A stretch of DNA of 64,000 bases from VRUE01 sp963812335 (GCA_963812335.1 CAWEUU010000004.1:695865-759864); one strand, 5' to 3'; positions 50,905 through 59,359 are shown, numbered from the stretch's first letter. The notes: generated by a model not told the origin, from the letters alone. Program-made: numbers and translations.

Positions 50905-51726
50905 CTAGGCGATCGCGATCGTGCTGACGACCGCGAAGAAGCCGATCGCCGCCATCGTCAGCAGCTCCATCGCCTGCGAGCGCTCGCCGAGCATGCCGCG
51001 CTCGCCGGCGAAGATCACGAGCGCGCAGAGAGCGCCGCCGAGCAGGCCGCCGAGGTGGCCGCCGATGCTGATTTCGGGGCGACCGAAGGTGATCACGAGG
51101 TTGAGCACGAGGATGATCCCGATCGAGGAGGCGAGCGCGTCGACGCCGCGGCTGCGGGCGATCAGGAAGGTCGCGCCGAAGATGCCGAAGACGGCGCCCG
51201 AGGCGCCGATCGTGAGCGAATCCGGGCTGAGCAGGATCGCCCCGAAGGAGCCGGCGAAGAGCGAGACGAAGTAGAGCGCGACGAAGCGCGGGGTGCCGAT
51301 CGCCGGCTCGAGCAGGCGGCCGAGGAAGAAGAGGGCGAACATGTTGAAGCCGATGTGGATGATGCTGCCGTGCAGGAAGCCGCTGGTCAGCAGGCGGTAC
51401 CACTCGCCTTCGGCGACGTAGGGGCCGAAGAGGCCGAAGTCGAAGATGACCGAGCTGTTCTGGACGGCGAGGCCGCCGCTGCCGCCGACGATCTCGATCA
51501 GGAAGGCGACGACGTTGAGCCCGATCAGGACGAAGGTCGCCGGCGCGGTTGAGCTCAGCGACGCCTGCCCGACTCCGCTGGTCACCTTGGTGCGCTCGCG
51601 GGCGCACTCGGGGCAGCGCATCCCGACCGGCGTCGGCGTCATGCACTCCGGGCAGATCGGTTTGCCGCAGTTGGAGCACGAGACTCCGGTCTCGCGGTCG
51701 GGATGTCGGTAACAGGACTGTGCCAT
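50905..51726 (-). CDS. Rhomboid-family intramembrane serine protease with N-terminal zinc finger
   Basis: From ATG 51726 the protein has 273 residues. Residues 4-45 form a B-box-like zinc finger (CYRHPD, CSNCGKPICPEC and CPEC). At least six membrane segments follow with the rhomboid marks FLHGSIIHIGFNMFALFFLG, the catalytic Ser in GASGAVFG and His in GGHLGGLLGG. It cuts membrane proteins within or near the bilayer; substrates are unknown. The zinc finger-rhomboid layout is usual in actinobacteria. TAGGCT on minus (51738-51743) ends 11 bases before the ATG and interlocks with the divergent promoter. Confidence 0.92.
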   Translation of the reverse strand: MAQSCYRHPDRETGVSCSNCGKPICPECMTPTPVGMRCPECARERTKVTSGVGQASLSSTAPATFVLIGLNVVAFLIEIVGGSGGLAVQNSSVIFDFGLFGPYVAEGEWYRLLTSGFLHGSIIHIGFNMFALFFLGRLLEPAIGTPRFVALYFVSLFAGSFGAILLSPDSLTIGASGAVFGIFGATFLIARSRGVDALASSIGIILVLNLVITFGRPEISIGGHLGGLLGGALCALVIFAGERGMLGERSQAMELLTMAAIGFFAVVSTIAIA

Positions 51727-51741
51727 CGCGGACGCGCAGCC

Positions 51742-51747
51742 TACAAT
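51742..51747 (+). promoter_or_regulatory. -10 hexamer TACAAT for the DUF4383-like gene
   Basis: It ends 8 bases before ATG 51756. It overlaps by two bases the minus-strand hexamer TAGGCT of the rhomboid gene. Confidence 0.5.
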
Positions 51748-51755
51748 CGCCGGCG

Positions 51756-52031
51756 ATGGAGCCCCCGAGCCCCGCACGGCTGTTCGCAACTGTGGCCGGC
51801 GCGGCACTGGTCCTCTACGGCATCGCCGGCTTCTTCTTCGACTCCTCCTTCGCGGCCCCGGCGGACATCGGGGAGGCGCTGGGCCTCTTTGCGATCAACG
51901 GTTGGGCGAACGTCTTCCACATCCTCACCGGCGCGCTCGGGCTGCTCCTCGCCGGCTTCGCCTCGCGCCGCTACGCGCTCTCAGTCACCACGATCTACGT
52001 CGCGATCGCGGTCTTCGGCTCGCTGCTCTAG
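51756..52031 (+). CDS. DUF4383-like small membrane protein
   Basis: Ninety-one residues with three hydrophobic segments (LFATVAGAALVLYGIAGFFF, NVFHILTGALGLLLAGFA and LSVTTIYVAIAVFGSLL). The INGWANVFHILTGALGLL block matches the DUF4383 pattern of actinobacterial membrane proteins, of unknown role. This copy is short by that family's usual length (about 130-150) and ends right before a terminator, lacking the last helix. Confidence 0.7.
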   Translation: MEPPSPARLFATVAGAALVLYGIAGFFFDSSFAAPADIGEALGLFAINGWANVFHILTGALGLLLAGFASRRYALSVTTIYVAIAVFGSLL

Positions 52032-52033
52032 GT

Positions 52034-52078
52034 CGAATCTGCATTTAGACACGCTATGCGTGTCAAATCGCAGATTCG
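52034..52078. terminator. 45-base bidirectional hairpin terminator
   Basis: CGAATCTGC (52034-52042) pairs with GCAGATTCG (52070-52078). Inside, ATTTAGACACGC and GCGTGTCAAAT continue the stem with one bulged A around a TAT loop. It lies between convergent genes ending at 52031 and 52084. Confidence 0.85.
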
Positions 52079-52083
52079 GCTCG

Positions 52084-52428
52084 TCAGGGCTTGAGGCGGC
52101 CGGGGAGCGAGCGCAGGCCGCCGGTCTGCCCGCGGCCGCGGCGGCGCAGCTCGAGCACCACCAGGGCGCCGGCGGCGACCCCGCCGGCGCTCGCGGCGAC
52201 CACCGGGCGCACCCAGTTGCGCGGGTCGCGCAGCGCCCGCAGCTCGCTGTCGGAGAGCTCCTCGGCCCAGTCGGAGAGCTCCTCGGCGGCGGCCTGGGTG
52301 ACGGCGGCGAGGGTGTCCTCGAAGCGCCCCGAGAGCCGCTCGGGCGGCTCGATCGGGCGCAGCGCGTCGCCGAGCAGGCGCTCGACTTCCCAGGTGCTGC
52401 CGCTCAGGTTCTCGTGCGCCTCACTCAT
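52084..52428 (-). CDS. Membrane protein coupled to the ECF sigma factor, possible anti-sigma factor
   Basis: The 114 residues form a helical cytosolic part of about 70 residues (WEVERLLGDALRPIEPPERLSGRFEDTL, then AAEELSDWAEELSDSELRAL) and one membrane segment (VRPVVAASAGGVAAGALVVLEL). It overlaps the sigma gene by 8 bases, the usual place of an anti-sigma factor. It lacks the zinc-binding HxxxCxxC motif and any extracellular domain of note, so the assignment rests on position and topology. Confidence 0.65.
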   Translation of the reverse strand: MSEAHENLSGSTWEVERLLGDALRPIEPPERLSGRFEDTLAAVTQAAAEELSDWAEELSDSELRALRDPRNWVRPVVAASAGGVAAGALVVLELRRRGRGQTGGLRSLPGRLKP

Positions 52429-52981
52429 CGCTCATCTCCTCCTCCAGCTGCTTGATCGCGCGATGGATCAGGACCTTGGTGGCGCCGTCGCTGCGCCCCA
52501 GCGCGCGTGCGATCTCGCGATTGTCCATGCCCAGCGCGAAGCGCATGATCAGCGCGTCGCGCCGGTCGTCCGGCAGGTTGTCGAGCTTGTCGATCACCTG
52601 GCGCAGCTCCTCGCGCCCCTCGGCGATCGCCTCGGTGCCGTGCCGCGCCGGGATCGGGTCGGCGTTTTCCAGCGGCGTCTGCGGCCGCCGCGAACGGTCG
52701 CGGTAGAAGTTGAGCGCCAGGTTGTGGGCGATGCGGATCAGCCATGGGCGCAGCGGCCGCCCGTCGGACTCGCGCCGGGCGCGGTCGAAGTGGCGGTAGG
52801 CCTGCAGGAACGCCTGCTCGGTCAGGTCCTCGGCGTCGTGCTGGTTGCCGACCCGGTAGTAGGAGTAGGAGTAGACGTCCTTGAGGTGGTCGCGGTAGAG
52901 CTCTTCGAAGGCGCGGTCGAGCTCCGCCTTGGCGGCCGGGTCGAGGCTCGCCGGCTCGACGTTCTGCTTGGCGACGCTCAC
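52421..52981 (-). CDS. ECF-type RNA polymerase sigma factor
   Basis: The 186 residues comprise sigma-2 (AFEELYRDHLKDVYSYSYYRVGNQHDAEDLTEQAF, recognising the -10 region) and sigma-4 (DKLDNLPDDRRDALIMRFALGMDNREIARALGRSDGATKVLIHRA, recognising the -35). There is no sigma-3 and no C-terminal extension. It directs RNA polymerase to a small stress regulon. TAGGCT (52988-52993 on minus) ends 6 bases before GTG 52981. It is coupled to a membrane protein that may hold it inactive. Confidence 0.93.
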   Translation of the reverse strand: MSVAKQNVEPASLDPAAKAELDRAFEELYRDHLKDVYSYSYYRVGNQHDAEDLTEQAFLQAYRHFDRARRESDGRPLRPWLIRIAHNLALNFYRDRSRRPQTPLENADPIPARHGTEAIAEGREELRQVIDKLDNLPDDRRDALIMRFALGMDNREIARALGRSDGATKVLIHRAIKQLEEEMSDE

Positions 52982-52987
52982 GGACGA

Positions 52988-52993
52988 AGCCTA
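52988..52993 (-). promoter_or_regulatory. -10 hexamer TAGGCT for the sigma-factor gene
   Basis: On the minus strand it ends 6 bases before GTG 52981. Confidence 0.4.
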
Positions 52994-53046
52994 GATGCTG
53001 CGGCGGGGCGTGTTCCTCCGGAGATGCATGACGAAGGCGCCCCATC

Positions 53047-54714
53047 TCAGGCGGCCGCCTTGCGCGTGCGCTCGACCAGGCGCAGGCCGGCGACCCAGGC
53101 CTCGGCGTCGATCTCACCGCGGATCAGCGCGGCGAGGCCGTCGAGGGCCTCGGCCGGCCGGCCGGAGGCCCCCACAGCGGCAGCCAGCAGCGGCACCGCG
53201 TCGAGGCCCTCGGAGGCCTGGCCGATCAGGGCGGGAATCTCAGCCGCGGGCGTCCCCCGGCCGAGCAGCTCGCCGGCGCGCCGGTTGCGTCCGGAGGGGG
53301 CGAGCACGGTGGCGGTCAGGTCGCCGACGCCGGCCAGCCCCGAGAAGGTCTCCAGCTCGGCCCCGCGCCAGATCGCGTAGTCGATGCACTCGCGCCAGAC
53401 CTGGGCGGCGGCGATTCCGGCGGCGTTGAGGCCGAAGGTCTCGGTCGCCGCGGCGGCGAGGGCGGCGGCGTTCTTCGCCGCGCCCGCCATCTCGACCCCG
53501 GTGACGTCGCGCGAGCGCTCGCAGACCAGGCCGGCGCGGTCGAAGACCTCACCGAGCTGGTCGCGCAGGTCGGCGTCGCCCGAGCCGAGGACGAGCGCGG
53601 CCGAGCCGGAGACCGCCTCGCGCGCGTGCGCCGGGCCGCCCAGGCAGGCGACGGCGCGGGCGCGGATCCGTTCGCCGACGTACTCGGCCGGAAGCTGGCC
53701 CCGCGGCGCGATCATGCCCTTGGTCAGCAGCAGGACGGCGCAGCGGTCGCTGACCCGGTCGGCGATCGCCCCGACCGCCTGCGGCAGCGAGCCGGAGGGG
53801 ATCGCCATACAGACCAGGTCGAGCCCGGCCAGCTCGATCTCGGAGGCGGGCCGGACGAGCAGCGACTCGGGCAGCTCGACGCCCTCCAGGTAGCGGCCGT
53901 TCTCCCCCGCCTCGATCATCTCCGCCGCCTGCCCGGCGGTGCGGGTGCCGAGCTGCACCTCGAGCCCGCCGCGGGCGAGCAGCACGGCGACGGCCGTGCC
54001 CCAGCTGCCGGCGCCGATCACCGCGGCGCGGCGCATCGGCGGCAGGCCGCCCATCTCTTCCCACTGCAGGAGGACGTTGGGCCAGATCCGAGCGGTCACC
54101 GATTCGGCCAGCGGCGGCGAGGGCTCCTCGACCCGCGGAAAGGTCATCGCCTTGCCGAGGCGGACCCGCACCTGGCGCGGCCGGATGCGCCAGCCGCGGC
54201 GCACGTGCTCGCTGCCGAAGACGGCGGTCGGCAGGACCGGGGCGCCGGTCTGCAGCGCCAGGCGGCCGACGCCGCGCCTCGGGGTCGCCAGGGTGCCGCG
54301 GCGGATGCGCGTGCCCTCGGGGAAGATGCAGACGGTGCCGCCGCGCTCGACCGCCAGCCGCGCGGTCTCCATCGCCAGCTCGTCGGCCTCGCCGCGGCGG
54401 ATCGGGAAGGCGCCGAGCCGCGAGAGCAGCCAGCCCTGCCAACGGCGCTCGAACAGCTCGATCTTGGCGACGTAGTTCATCGGCCGCCGCCAGGGCAGCG
54501 CGGCGCCGATCGCGAAGGGGTCGAGGAAGCTGCGGTGGTTGGCGGCGACGATCAGGCCGCCGCTGACCTTGCCGTATTCGCGGCCGGTGCGGCCGAGGCG
54601 GAAGTAGACGAGGAAGAACGGCGTCATGAAGACGCGGGCGAGCAGGTAGAGCGGCCAGTTGACGCTGTGGGCGCGGGTGTAGTCGTGGTATCGCTGCAGA
54701 CGCTCTTCGCTCAT
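53047..54714 (-). CDS. PlsC-GpsA fusion: 1-acylglycerol-3-phosphate acyltransferase joined to glycerol-3-phosphate dehydrogenase
   Basis: The single 555-residue frame holds two enzymes of phospholipid synthesis. Residues 1-220 are PlsC-like: NHRSFLD (His60, Asp65), FPEGTR (131-136) and a membrane-prone N-terminus (WPLYLLARVFMTPFFLVYF). Residues 228-555 are a full GpsA: GAGSWGTA (234-241), CMAIPSGS, LLTKGM and AAKNAAALAAA with catalytic Lys414. GpsA makes sn-glycerol-3-phosphate and PlsC-type enzymes acylate its acyl derivatives. An internal ATG (codon 227) could also give free GpsA. The linker is only about 10 residues and no stop or frameshift separates the parts. Confidence 0.9.
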   Translation of the reverse strand: MSEERLQRYHDYTRAHSVNWPLYLLARVFMTPFFLVYFRLGRTGREYGKVSGGLIVAANHRSFLDPFAIGAALPWRRPMNYVAKIELFERRWQGWLLSRLGAFPIRRGEADELAMETARLAVERGGTVCIFPEGTRIRRGTLATPRRGVGRLALQTGAPVLPTAVFGSEHVRRGWRIRPRQVRVRLGKAMTFPRVEEPSPPLAESVTARIWPNVLLQWEEMGGLPPMRRAAVIGAGSWGTAVAVLLARGGLEVQLGTRTAGQAAEMIEAGENGRYLEGVELPESLLVRPASEIELAGLDLVCMAIPSGSLPQAVGAIADRVSDRCAVLLLTKGMIAPRGQLPAEYVGERIRARAVACLGGPAHAREAVSGSAALVLGSGDADLRDQLGEVFDRAGLVCERSRDVTGVEMAGAAKNAAALAAAATETFGLNAAGIAAAQVWRECIDYAIWRGAELETFSGLAGVGDLTATVLAPSGRNRRAGELLGRGTPAAEIPALIGQASEGLDAVPLLAAAVGASGRPAEALDGLAALIRGEIDAEAWVAGLRLVERTRKAAA

Positions 54715-54771
54715 CGAAGAGCGCTACACGGTGCGGCGCGGGCGGTTACCGGCGCCGCGCGAGGTTTGCGG

Positions 54772-55713
54772 TCAGCCGGGCCCCTGCCGGGCGGTGCGCG
54801 GGTTGACGACCGGGCGCAGGTTCGGTTCGACCTCACCGCGCAGATGCTCGTAGTCGGGCGGCAGCGAGAGCTTCTCGCCGAGGCTCTCGAGCGGCTCGTC
54901 GACGGTGAAGCCCGGCCCCAGGGTGGCGATCTCGAAGAGCACGCCGCTGGGCTCGCGGAAGTAGATCGAGCGGAAGTAGAAGCGGTCGATCACCGGCGTC
55001 GGCTCGGCGCCCCCGGCGATCGCCTTCTCGCGCCAGGCCTCGTGGTCCTCGATCGTCGAGGCCCAGGCGACGTGGTGGACACTGCCGGCGCCCTGGCGCG
55101 AGCGCTGCGCCGGCGGCTCGTCGTAGAGGTAGAGGCCACCGCGCATCGCACCGCGCGCCTCCCAGCCGCCTTCGATCCGCGCGAACTGGAGCGCCTCGAG
55201 CAGCGCGCTGCTGTCGGCGGGCTCGGTTGCGTAGGCGCAGACCGCGTGGAAGCCCTGCAGGGCCAGCTCGGAGGGCACCTCTGGGTGCTCGGCGCTGAGC
55301 GGCTCGTCGGCGACGTCGACCACGGCGAGCTCGTGGTCGAGCCCCTCGGGGTCGGCGAAGCGCAGGCCCTCCCCCACCCGTTCGGAGTCGACGCCGTTGG
55401 CCCCCAGGCGCTCGGCCCAGAAATCGAGCGCCTCGACCGAGGCGACCCGCCAGACGATCCGGTGCACGTCGCCGGCCCCGGCCCGGCCCTGCTGGACTCC
55501 GGGGAACTCGAAGAAGGTCAGATCGGAGCCGGCGCTGCCGTCCTCGTCGGCGAAGAAGAGGTGGTAGACGGTCGGGTTGTCCTGGTTGACGGTTTTCTTG
55601 ACCAGGCGCAGGCCGAGCACACCGGCGTAGAAGTCGACGTTGCGCTGCGCATCGGCGGTGATCGCCGTGATGTGGTGGATTCCCTCAAGCTTCACGCCGG
55701 TCACGTATACCAT
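54772..55713 (-). CDS. VOC-family ring-cleaving dioxygenase-like protein
   Basis: From ATG 55713 the protein has 313 residues with two vicinal-oxygen-chelate repeats: GIHHITAITADAQRNVDFYAGVLGLRLVKKTVN (residues about 10-45) and a second starting GFHAVCAYAT, with SVHHVAWAS and the closing GVLFEIATLGPGFT. The likely metal ligands are His in GIHHIT, His in SVHHVAW and Glu in LFEIAT. Relatives of this length are often labelled glyoxalase or ring-cleaving dioxygenase (MhqO/LinE-like). They give resistance to quinones. The substrate is unproved. Confidence 0.85.
   Translation of the reverse strand: MVYVTGVKLEGIHHITAITADAQRNVDFYAGVLGLRLVKKTVNQDNPTVYHLFFADEDGSAGSDLTFFEFPGVQQGRAGAGDVHRIVWRVASVEALDFWAERLGANGVDSERVGEGLRFADPEGLDHELAVVDVADEPLSAEHPEVPSELALQGFHAVCAYATEPADSSALLEALQFARIEGGWEARGAMRGGLYLYDEPPAQRSRQGAGSVHHVAWASTIEDHEAWREKAIAGGAEPTPVIDRFYFRSIYFREPSGVLFEIATLGPGFTVDEPLESLGEKLSLPPDYEHLRGEVEPNLRPVVNPRTARQGPG
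55708..55713 (+). promoter_or_regulatory. -10 hexamer TACCAT for the SHOCT membrane-protein gene
   Basis: It ends 7 bases before ATG 55721 and coincides with the start codon of the divergent VOC gene. Confidence 0.35.
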
Positions 55714-55720
55714 CCCGTCG

Positions 55721-57117
55721 ATGAGCCGCGCGAGGCGACGCACTGTCAAAGCTTTGGTCGTGGTCGGCTCCGTCCTCGCCTTCCTCAGCGTCTTCGCGAT
55801 CTGGACCGAGCGCCAGGCGCTCAACACCGACGACTGGGTCGACACCAGCGGCCGCCTGATCGAGGATCAGGAGATCCGCTCGGCGGTCGGCGAGTTCCTG
55901 GTCGAACAGCTCTACGACAACGTCGACATCGAAGAAGAACTCGAGGGGATCCTGCCGGGGGACCTCAAGGACCTCGCCGGGCCGGCCTCCGGTGGGCTGC
56001 GGCAGGTGGCCGGCAGCGGCGCCGAACGGGTTCTGCAGACCTCGACCGCGCAGGACCTCTGGAAGGACGCCAACCGGGCCGCGCACGAACAGCTGCTGGC
56101 CGTGCTCGAAGACAACAAAGACGCCGTCTCGACCGCCGAACGGCGAGGTGACGCTCAACCTCGGCAGCCTCGTCACCAACCTCGCCGACCAGGTCGGGAT
56201 CGGCACCCAGCTCGCCGACCAGCTGCCGCCCGACGCCGGGCAGATCACGATCCTGCGCTCCAACGAGCTGAAGACGGCCCAGGACGTGGCCGTCGCGATC
56301 AAGGGCCTGGCGCTGGTGCTCTCGCTGCTGACCCTGCTCAGCTTCGGGCTGGCGATCTACCTCTCGCGCGAGGGACGCTGGGTGACCGTGCTCTTCTGCG
56401 GCGTCGGCCTGATCGCGGCGGGGTTCGCGGTGATCGTCTTCCGCGAGATCGCCGGCGGCATCGTCGTCGACCAGCTCGTCGCCGAAGAAGGCGTCAGGCC
56501 GGCGGCGGAAGCGGCCTGGTCGATCTCGACCTCGCTGATGGTCGGGATCGCGACCACGGTGATCGTCTTCGGCGTGCTCTTCGGCATCGCCGGCTGGCTC
56601 GGCTCGCCGACCGGCTCGGCGCGCGCGACCCGCCGCTTCATGACCCCCTTCCTGCGCGACCACGTCCCCTACGTCTACACCGGGCTGGCGATCGTCGTGG
56701 CGATCTACTTCCTCTCCTCCCCCTCGCCAAACCTGCGCTCCTTCCTGACCACGCTGATCGTCGCCGCCGCGGTCGCCTTCGGCATCCACGAGCTGCGCAA
56801 ACAGACCGCCGAGGAGTTCCCCGACGCCCAGATCGGCGACTACTTCGGCGGCGCCAGGGACCGCCTCGTCGGCGCCGTGAAGAGCGCCAACATCGGCGAG
56901 CGCGCCTCGAAGCTGCGCCTGCCGGAGAAACGCGCCGAGCAACCGCGAGCGACGACGAGTTCGCCCCCCGTCGAGCCGCCACCCGCCGGCGACGGCGAGG
57001 ACGCCGCCTGCCCGCCTGGAACGGCTCGGCGAGCTGCACCAGAAGGGCATCCTCAGCGACGAGGAGTTCGCCGCCGAGAAGGCCCGAGTTCTGGGCGGCG
57101 ACAGCGGCTCCAAATAG
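55721..57117 (+). pseudogene. Membrane protein with C-terminal SHOCT domain, broken by two frameshifts
   Basis: Read through two shifts, the gene encodes about 464 residues: an N-terminal membrane helix (VVVGSVLAFLSVFAIW), an extracytoplasmic part (ALNTDDWVDTSGRLIED), about five more membrane helices, a Pro-rich linker and a SHOCT domain (RLERLGELHQKGILSDEEF). The frame breaks near 56141 (DAVSTA to NGEVTLNLGSLV; one extra G) and again near 57005 (one extra base before ARLERLGEL). Both are single-base gains. All three parts look well conserved, so either recent decay or base-calling errors fit. Related proteins are conserved membrane proteins of unknown role. The stop abuts the tRNA gene. Confidence 0.8.
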
Positions 57118-57190
57118 AGCCCGCCTCCGGGGTTGAACCGGAAACCTCTCGATTACAAATCGAGTGCTCTGCCAATTGAGCTAGGCGGGC
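57118..57190 (-). tRNA. tRNA-Thr (anticodon TGT)
   Basis: The minus strand folds into a full cloverleaf. Acceptor stem GCCCGCC pairs with GGCGGGC; D arm GCTC-AATTGGCA-GAGC; anticodon stem CTCGA/TCGAG with loop TTTGTAA (anticodon TGT, reading ACA); T arm TCCGG-TTCAACC-CCGGA; discriminator T. CCA is not encoded. It lies directly after the stop of the SHOCT gene on the other strand. Confidence 0.96.
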
Positions 57191-57244
57191 ATGCAGTTGA
57201 ATGATTGCGGGTCGCAGCCGAATATAGAGGGGGTGATCGACGGC

Positions 57245-58243
57245 GTGGGCAAGGATGCGGTCAATTTCAGGTATCTGCAGCCCGGCGAGGGGAGCGTGCT
57301 CACCGAGGCGATCCGCGCCGCCTACGGCGACAGCTACGACGTGCGCTGGGTCTACGACGAGGCCGAGGTCGAGGCGCGGCTGGAGGCCGGCACCTACGTC
57401 TCCTTCGTCGCCGAGAGCGGCGACGGCGAGCTGCTCTGCCACGAGGGAATGAGCCTGGCGCAGGCCGACGACGCGGTCGGCCATGCGGGGCAGGCGGTGA
57501 CGATGCCTGCCGCCCGCGGCCAGCACCTCTTCACCCGCACCAAGCAGCACCTGATGGACTGGGCGCGGCAGCGGGGCATGGCCGGCATGTTCAGCGAGGC
57601 GACCGCCGCCCACCCCTACAGCCAGAAGGCCAACCTCGATCTCGGCGCGCACGAGACCGGGTTCCTGCTCGGCTGGATCCCCACGAGCGTCGACAACGAC
57701 GCCGCAACCGACGCCCGCCCGCGCCGCCAGTCGGTCGCCCTCTTCTACGCCAAGCTGGGCGACGGCCATGAGCGCGACGTCTACGCGCCGGAGCGCCACC
57801 GCGACATCGTCCAGCGCACGCTCGAACTCTGCGAGCTCCGCGGCAAGCTCGCCGAGCCGCCGCCCGACGCCACCATCCCCGAACGCACCGAGCTGCACGT
57901 CGAGGTCGACGAGGACCACAACCTCGCCCTGCTCACCGCCCACGAGCCCGGCGCCGACCTCGAGACCGTCGTCGCGGCCGAGCGCCACCACCTCTTCCAC
58001 CGCCGCAACATCGACGCCATCTACCTCGACCTGCCGCTGGAGAAGCCGGCCACCGCCCTCCTCGCCGACCACCTGGAGCGCCTCGGCGTCTCCTACGCCG
58101 GCGTCTTCCCCAACCCCCGCACCACCGGCGACGTCCTCCGCCTGCAATCCCTCCACCGAGCCCAAATCACCGCCGACGACGTAACCGTCGCCTCCGACCA
58201 CGGCCGCGAGCTGCTCGACTACGTGCTGGCCGATCTGCCCTGA
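57245..58243 (+). CDS. GNAT-like acetyltransferase-fold protein of unknown function
   Basis: The N-terminal half (about residues 8-160) has the order of a GNAT domain: FRYLQPGEGSVLTEAIRAAYG, then TYVSFVAESGDGELLCHEGMSLA, AVTMPAARGQHLFTRTKQHLMDWARQRGMAG and TAAHPYSQKANLDLGAHETGFLLGW, where GxR/Q-type CoA contacts could lie. The C-terminal half is alpha/beta, with LPLEKPATALLADHLERLG and YAGVFPN. The acceptor is unknown. Similar proteins occur beside anti-sigma-type signalling genes, none of which is seen here. GTG 57245 is a compromise; GTG 57233 and ATG 57191 are in frame upstream. Confidence 0.65.
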   Translation: MGKDAVNFRYLQPGEGSVLTEAIRAAYGDSYDVRWVYDEAEVEARLEAGTYVSFVAESGDGELLCHEGMSLAQADDAVGHAGQAVTMPAARGQHLFTRTKQHLMDWARQRGMAGMFSEATAAHPYSQKANLDLGAHETGFLLGWIPTSVDNDAATDARPRRQSVALFYAKLGDGHERDVYAPERHRDIVQRTLELCELRGKLAEPPPDATIPERTELHVEVDEDHNLALLTAHEPGADLETVVAAERHHLFHRRNIDAIYLDLPLEKPATALLADHLERLGVSYAGVFPNPRTTGDVLRLQSLHRAQITADDVTVASDHGRELLDYVLADLP

Positions 58244-58250
58244 GCGCCCT

Positions 58251-59234
58251 TCACCACTTCATCTCGGCGCGGATCGCGTCGGCTGCCTCCAGGGCGCGCT
58301 CGCCCGCGCGCCGGCAATCGAGGTACAGCTGAACGGGGTCGGCTATCTCGAAGCCCTCGCGGCGGGTGCTGAGAGACAGCACGAAGGGGTCCGGGGCCAG
58401 CTGAACCGTCAGCTTGCCCGGGCCGGGGCGGGACGGAATCGCAGTCAACTCATCCATCCACCGGTCGATCGCGCCACGATCGATCCACGCCTCGACGCCG
58501 TAAGGCTCGACAACGCCGGATATGAACGAGGCTCCTGCCAGTCCTCCCACCGCATACGGAAGCTGCAGCCGCTTCGACGCCTCCCGCAGCCGCCGCATCG
58601 CCTCAGCCACATCCCTGGCCCCCACATCCCAGGTCTGACGGCGCAGCTGGCGCGCGGCAAAGGCTCGCTCGAAAGCGTCGAGCATCCCACCGGCATCGCG
58701 CAGGCGAACCCTTCGGATCCTGCCGTCCGCGGGGTCGGCCTCAATCGCGATCAGACCGTCATCGGCCAGCGCGCGAGCGGTTCGAGACACGACCGACTCG
58801 CTGAGTCCGACGGTAGCCCCCAGCTCGCGAAGCGAAGGGCTGTCCGCGGCGTGAAGCAGCAGCCAGCGGGACACGCGACTGGCGCGGATGGCGAATGGCG
58901 CGGCCGGCGCTGAGGTGAGCGCCGCCGCCCGACGGCGCGCCGGCCGCTCGACATGTATCGGCGGCGCGTGTATCCAGAGTTCCCCGTTCTCCCCCGCATA
59001 GGACAGGCGTCGCTCGCGGAGCACCGCTCGAGCCTCCGGCGAGGACCGCTCGAAGACGACGAGCCACTGCTCCCCCCCGGGCGCGTCGATCTCCTTCGCC
59101 CGCGCTGCGGTCAGGACATCCTCGCGCGCCACCTCAAACCTGGCCACCGCCTCGCCGTCCATCAGGAGGGTGGCGCCGCGATCGTTCAGATCGAGCCCGA
59201 GATGCCGATCGTCCGAATGTAGTTGCGCAAACAC
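58251..59234 (-). CDS. AbiEi-like winged-helix regulator
   Basis: The 327 residues have a degenerate N-terminal alpha/beta domain (about 1-105, ending RLSYAGENGELWIHAPPIHVER). A winged helix follows (about 118-180, SLRELGATVGLSESVVSRTARALADDGLI), then a C-terminal domain ending DPVQLYLDCRRAGERALEAADAIRAEM, like the AbiEi antitoxin C-terminus. It is paralogous to the divergent gene at 59341 over most of its length. AbiEi-type proteins bind inverted repeats in their own promoter and neutralise a nucleotidyltransferase toxin; no such toxin is visible here. Confidence 0.78.
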   Translation of the reverse strand: MFAQLHSDDRHLGLDLNDRGATLLMDGEAVARFEVAREDVLTAARAKEIDAPGGEQWLVVFERSSPEARAVLRERRLSYAGENGELWIHAPPIHVERPARRRAAALTSAPAAPFAIRASRVSRWLLLHAADSPSLRELGATVGLSESVVSRTARALADDGLIAIEADPADGRIRRVRLRDAGGMLDAFERAFAARQLRRQTWDVGARDVAEAMRRLREASKRLQLPYAVGGLAGASFISGVVEPYGVEAWIDRGAIDRWMDELTAIPSRPGPGKLTVQLAPDPFVLSLSTRREGFEIADPVQLYLDCRRAGERALEAADAIRAEMKW

Positions 59235-59251
59235 AATGCTTGTCTTTTACA

Positions 59252-59284
59252 GCAAGTATCTAACTTTTGCAAGTATCTACCTTT
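59252..59284. repeat. Two direct repeats of GCAAGTATCTA(A/C)CTTT
   Basis: A 16-bp unit at 59252-59267 and 59269-59284, one mismatch, period 17, in the AT-rich gap between the divergent AbiEi-like genes. It lies just upstream of the minus-strand start (59234), so it is probably the operator of that gene. Confidence 0.6.
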
Positions 59285-59305
59285 CCACCCAGTTGAAGAA
59301 ATGGG

Positions 59306-59359
59306 TTTGCCTTGAAGTGCTACTTTGCCTAGTTAGGCAAATGAGCGAAGATAGGCAAA
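59306..59359. promoter_or_regulatory. Symmetric array of four TTTGCCTA/TAGGCAAA half-sites over the start of the AbiEi-like gene
   Basis: Half-sites lie at 59306-59313 (TTTGCCTt), 59324-59331 (TTTGCCTA), 59334-59341 and 59352-59359 (both TAGGCAAA). The spacing is 18 bases within each orientation and the whole 54 bp is symmetric about 59332/59333. The centre overlaps the ATG at 59341, so bound protein would block transcription or initiation. This is the layout of autoregulated antitoxin operators. Confidence 0.7.

Noticed and set aside
57118..57190. tRNA-Thr as attachment site of the right-hand accessory region
   Set aside because: The tRNA 3' end points left, toward the SHOCT gene, while the accessory genes lie at its 5' side. 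No second copy of the 3' end was seen in the window.
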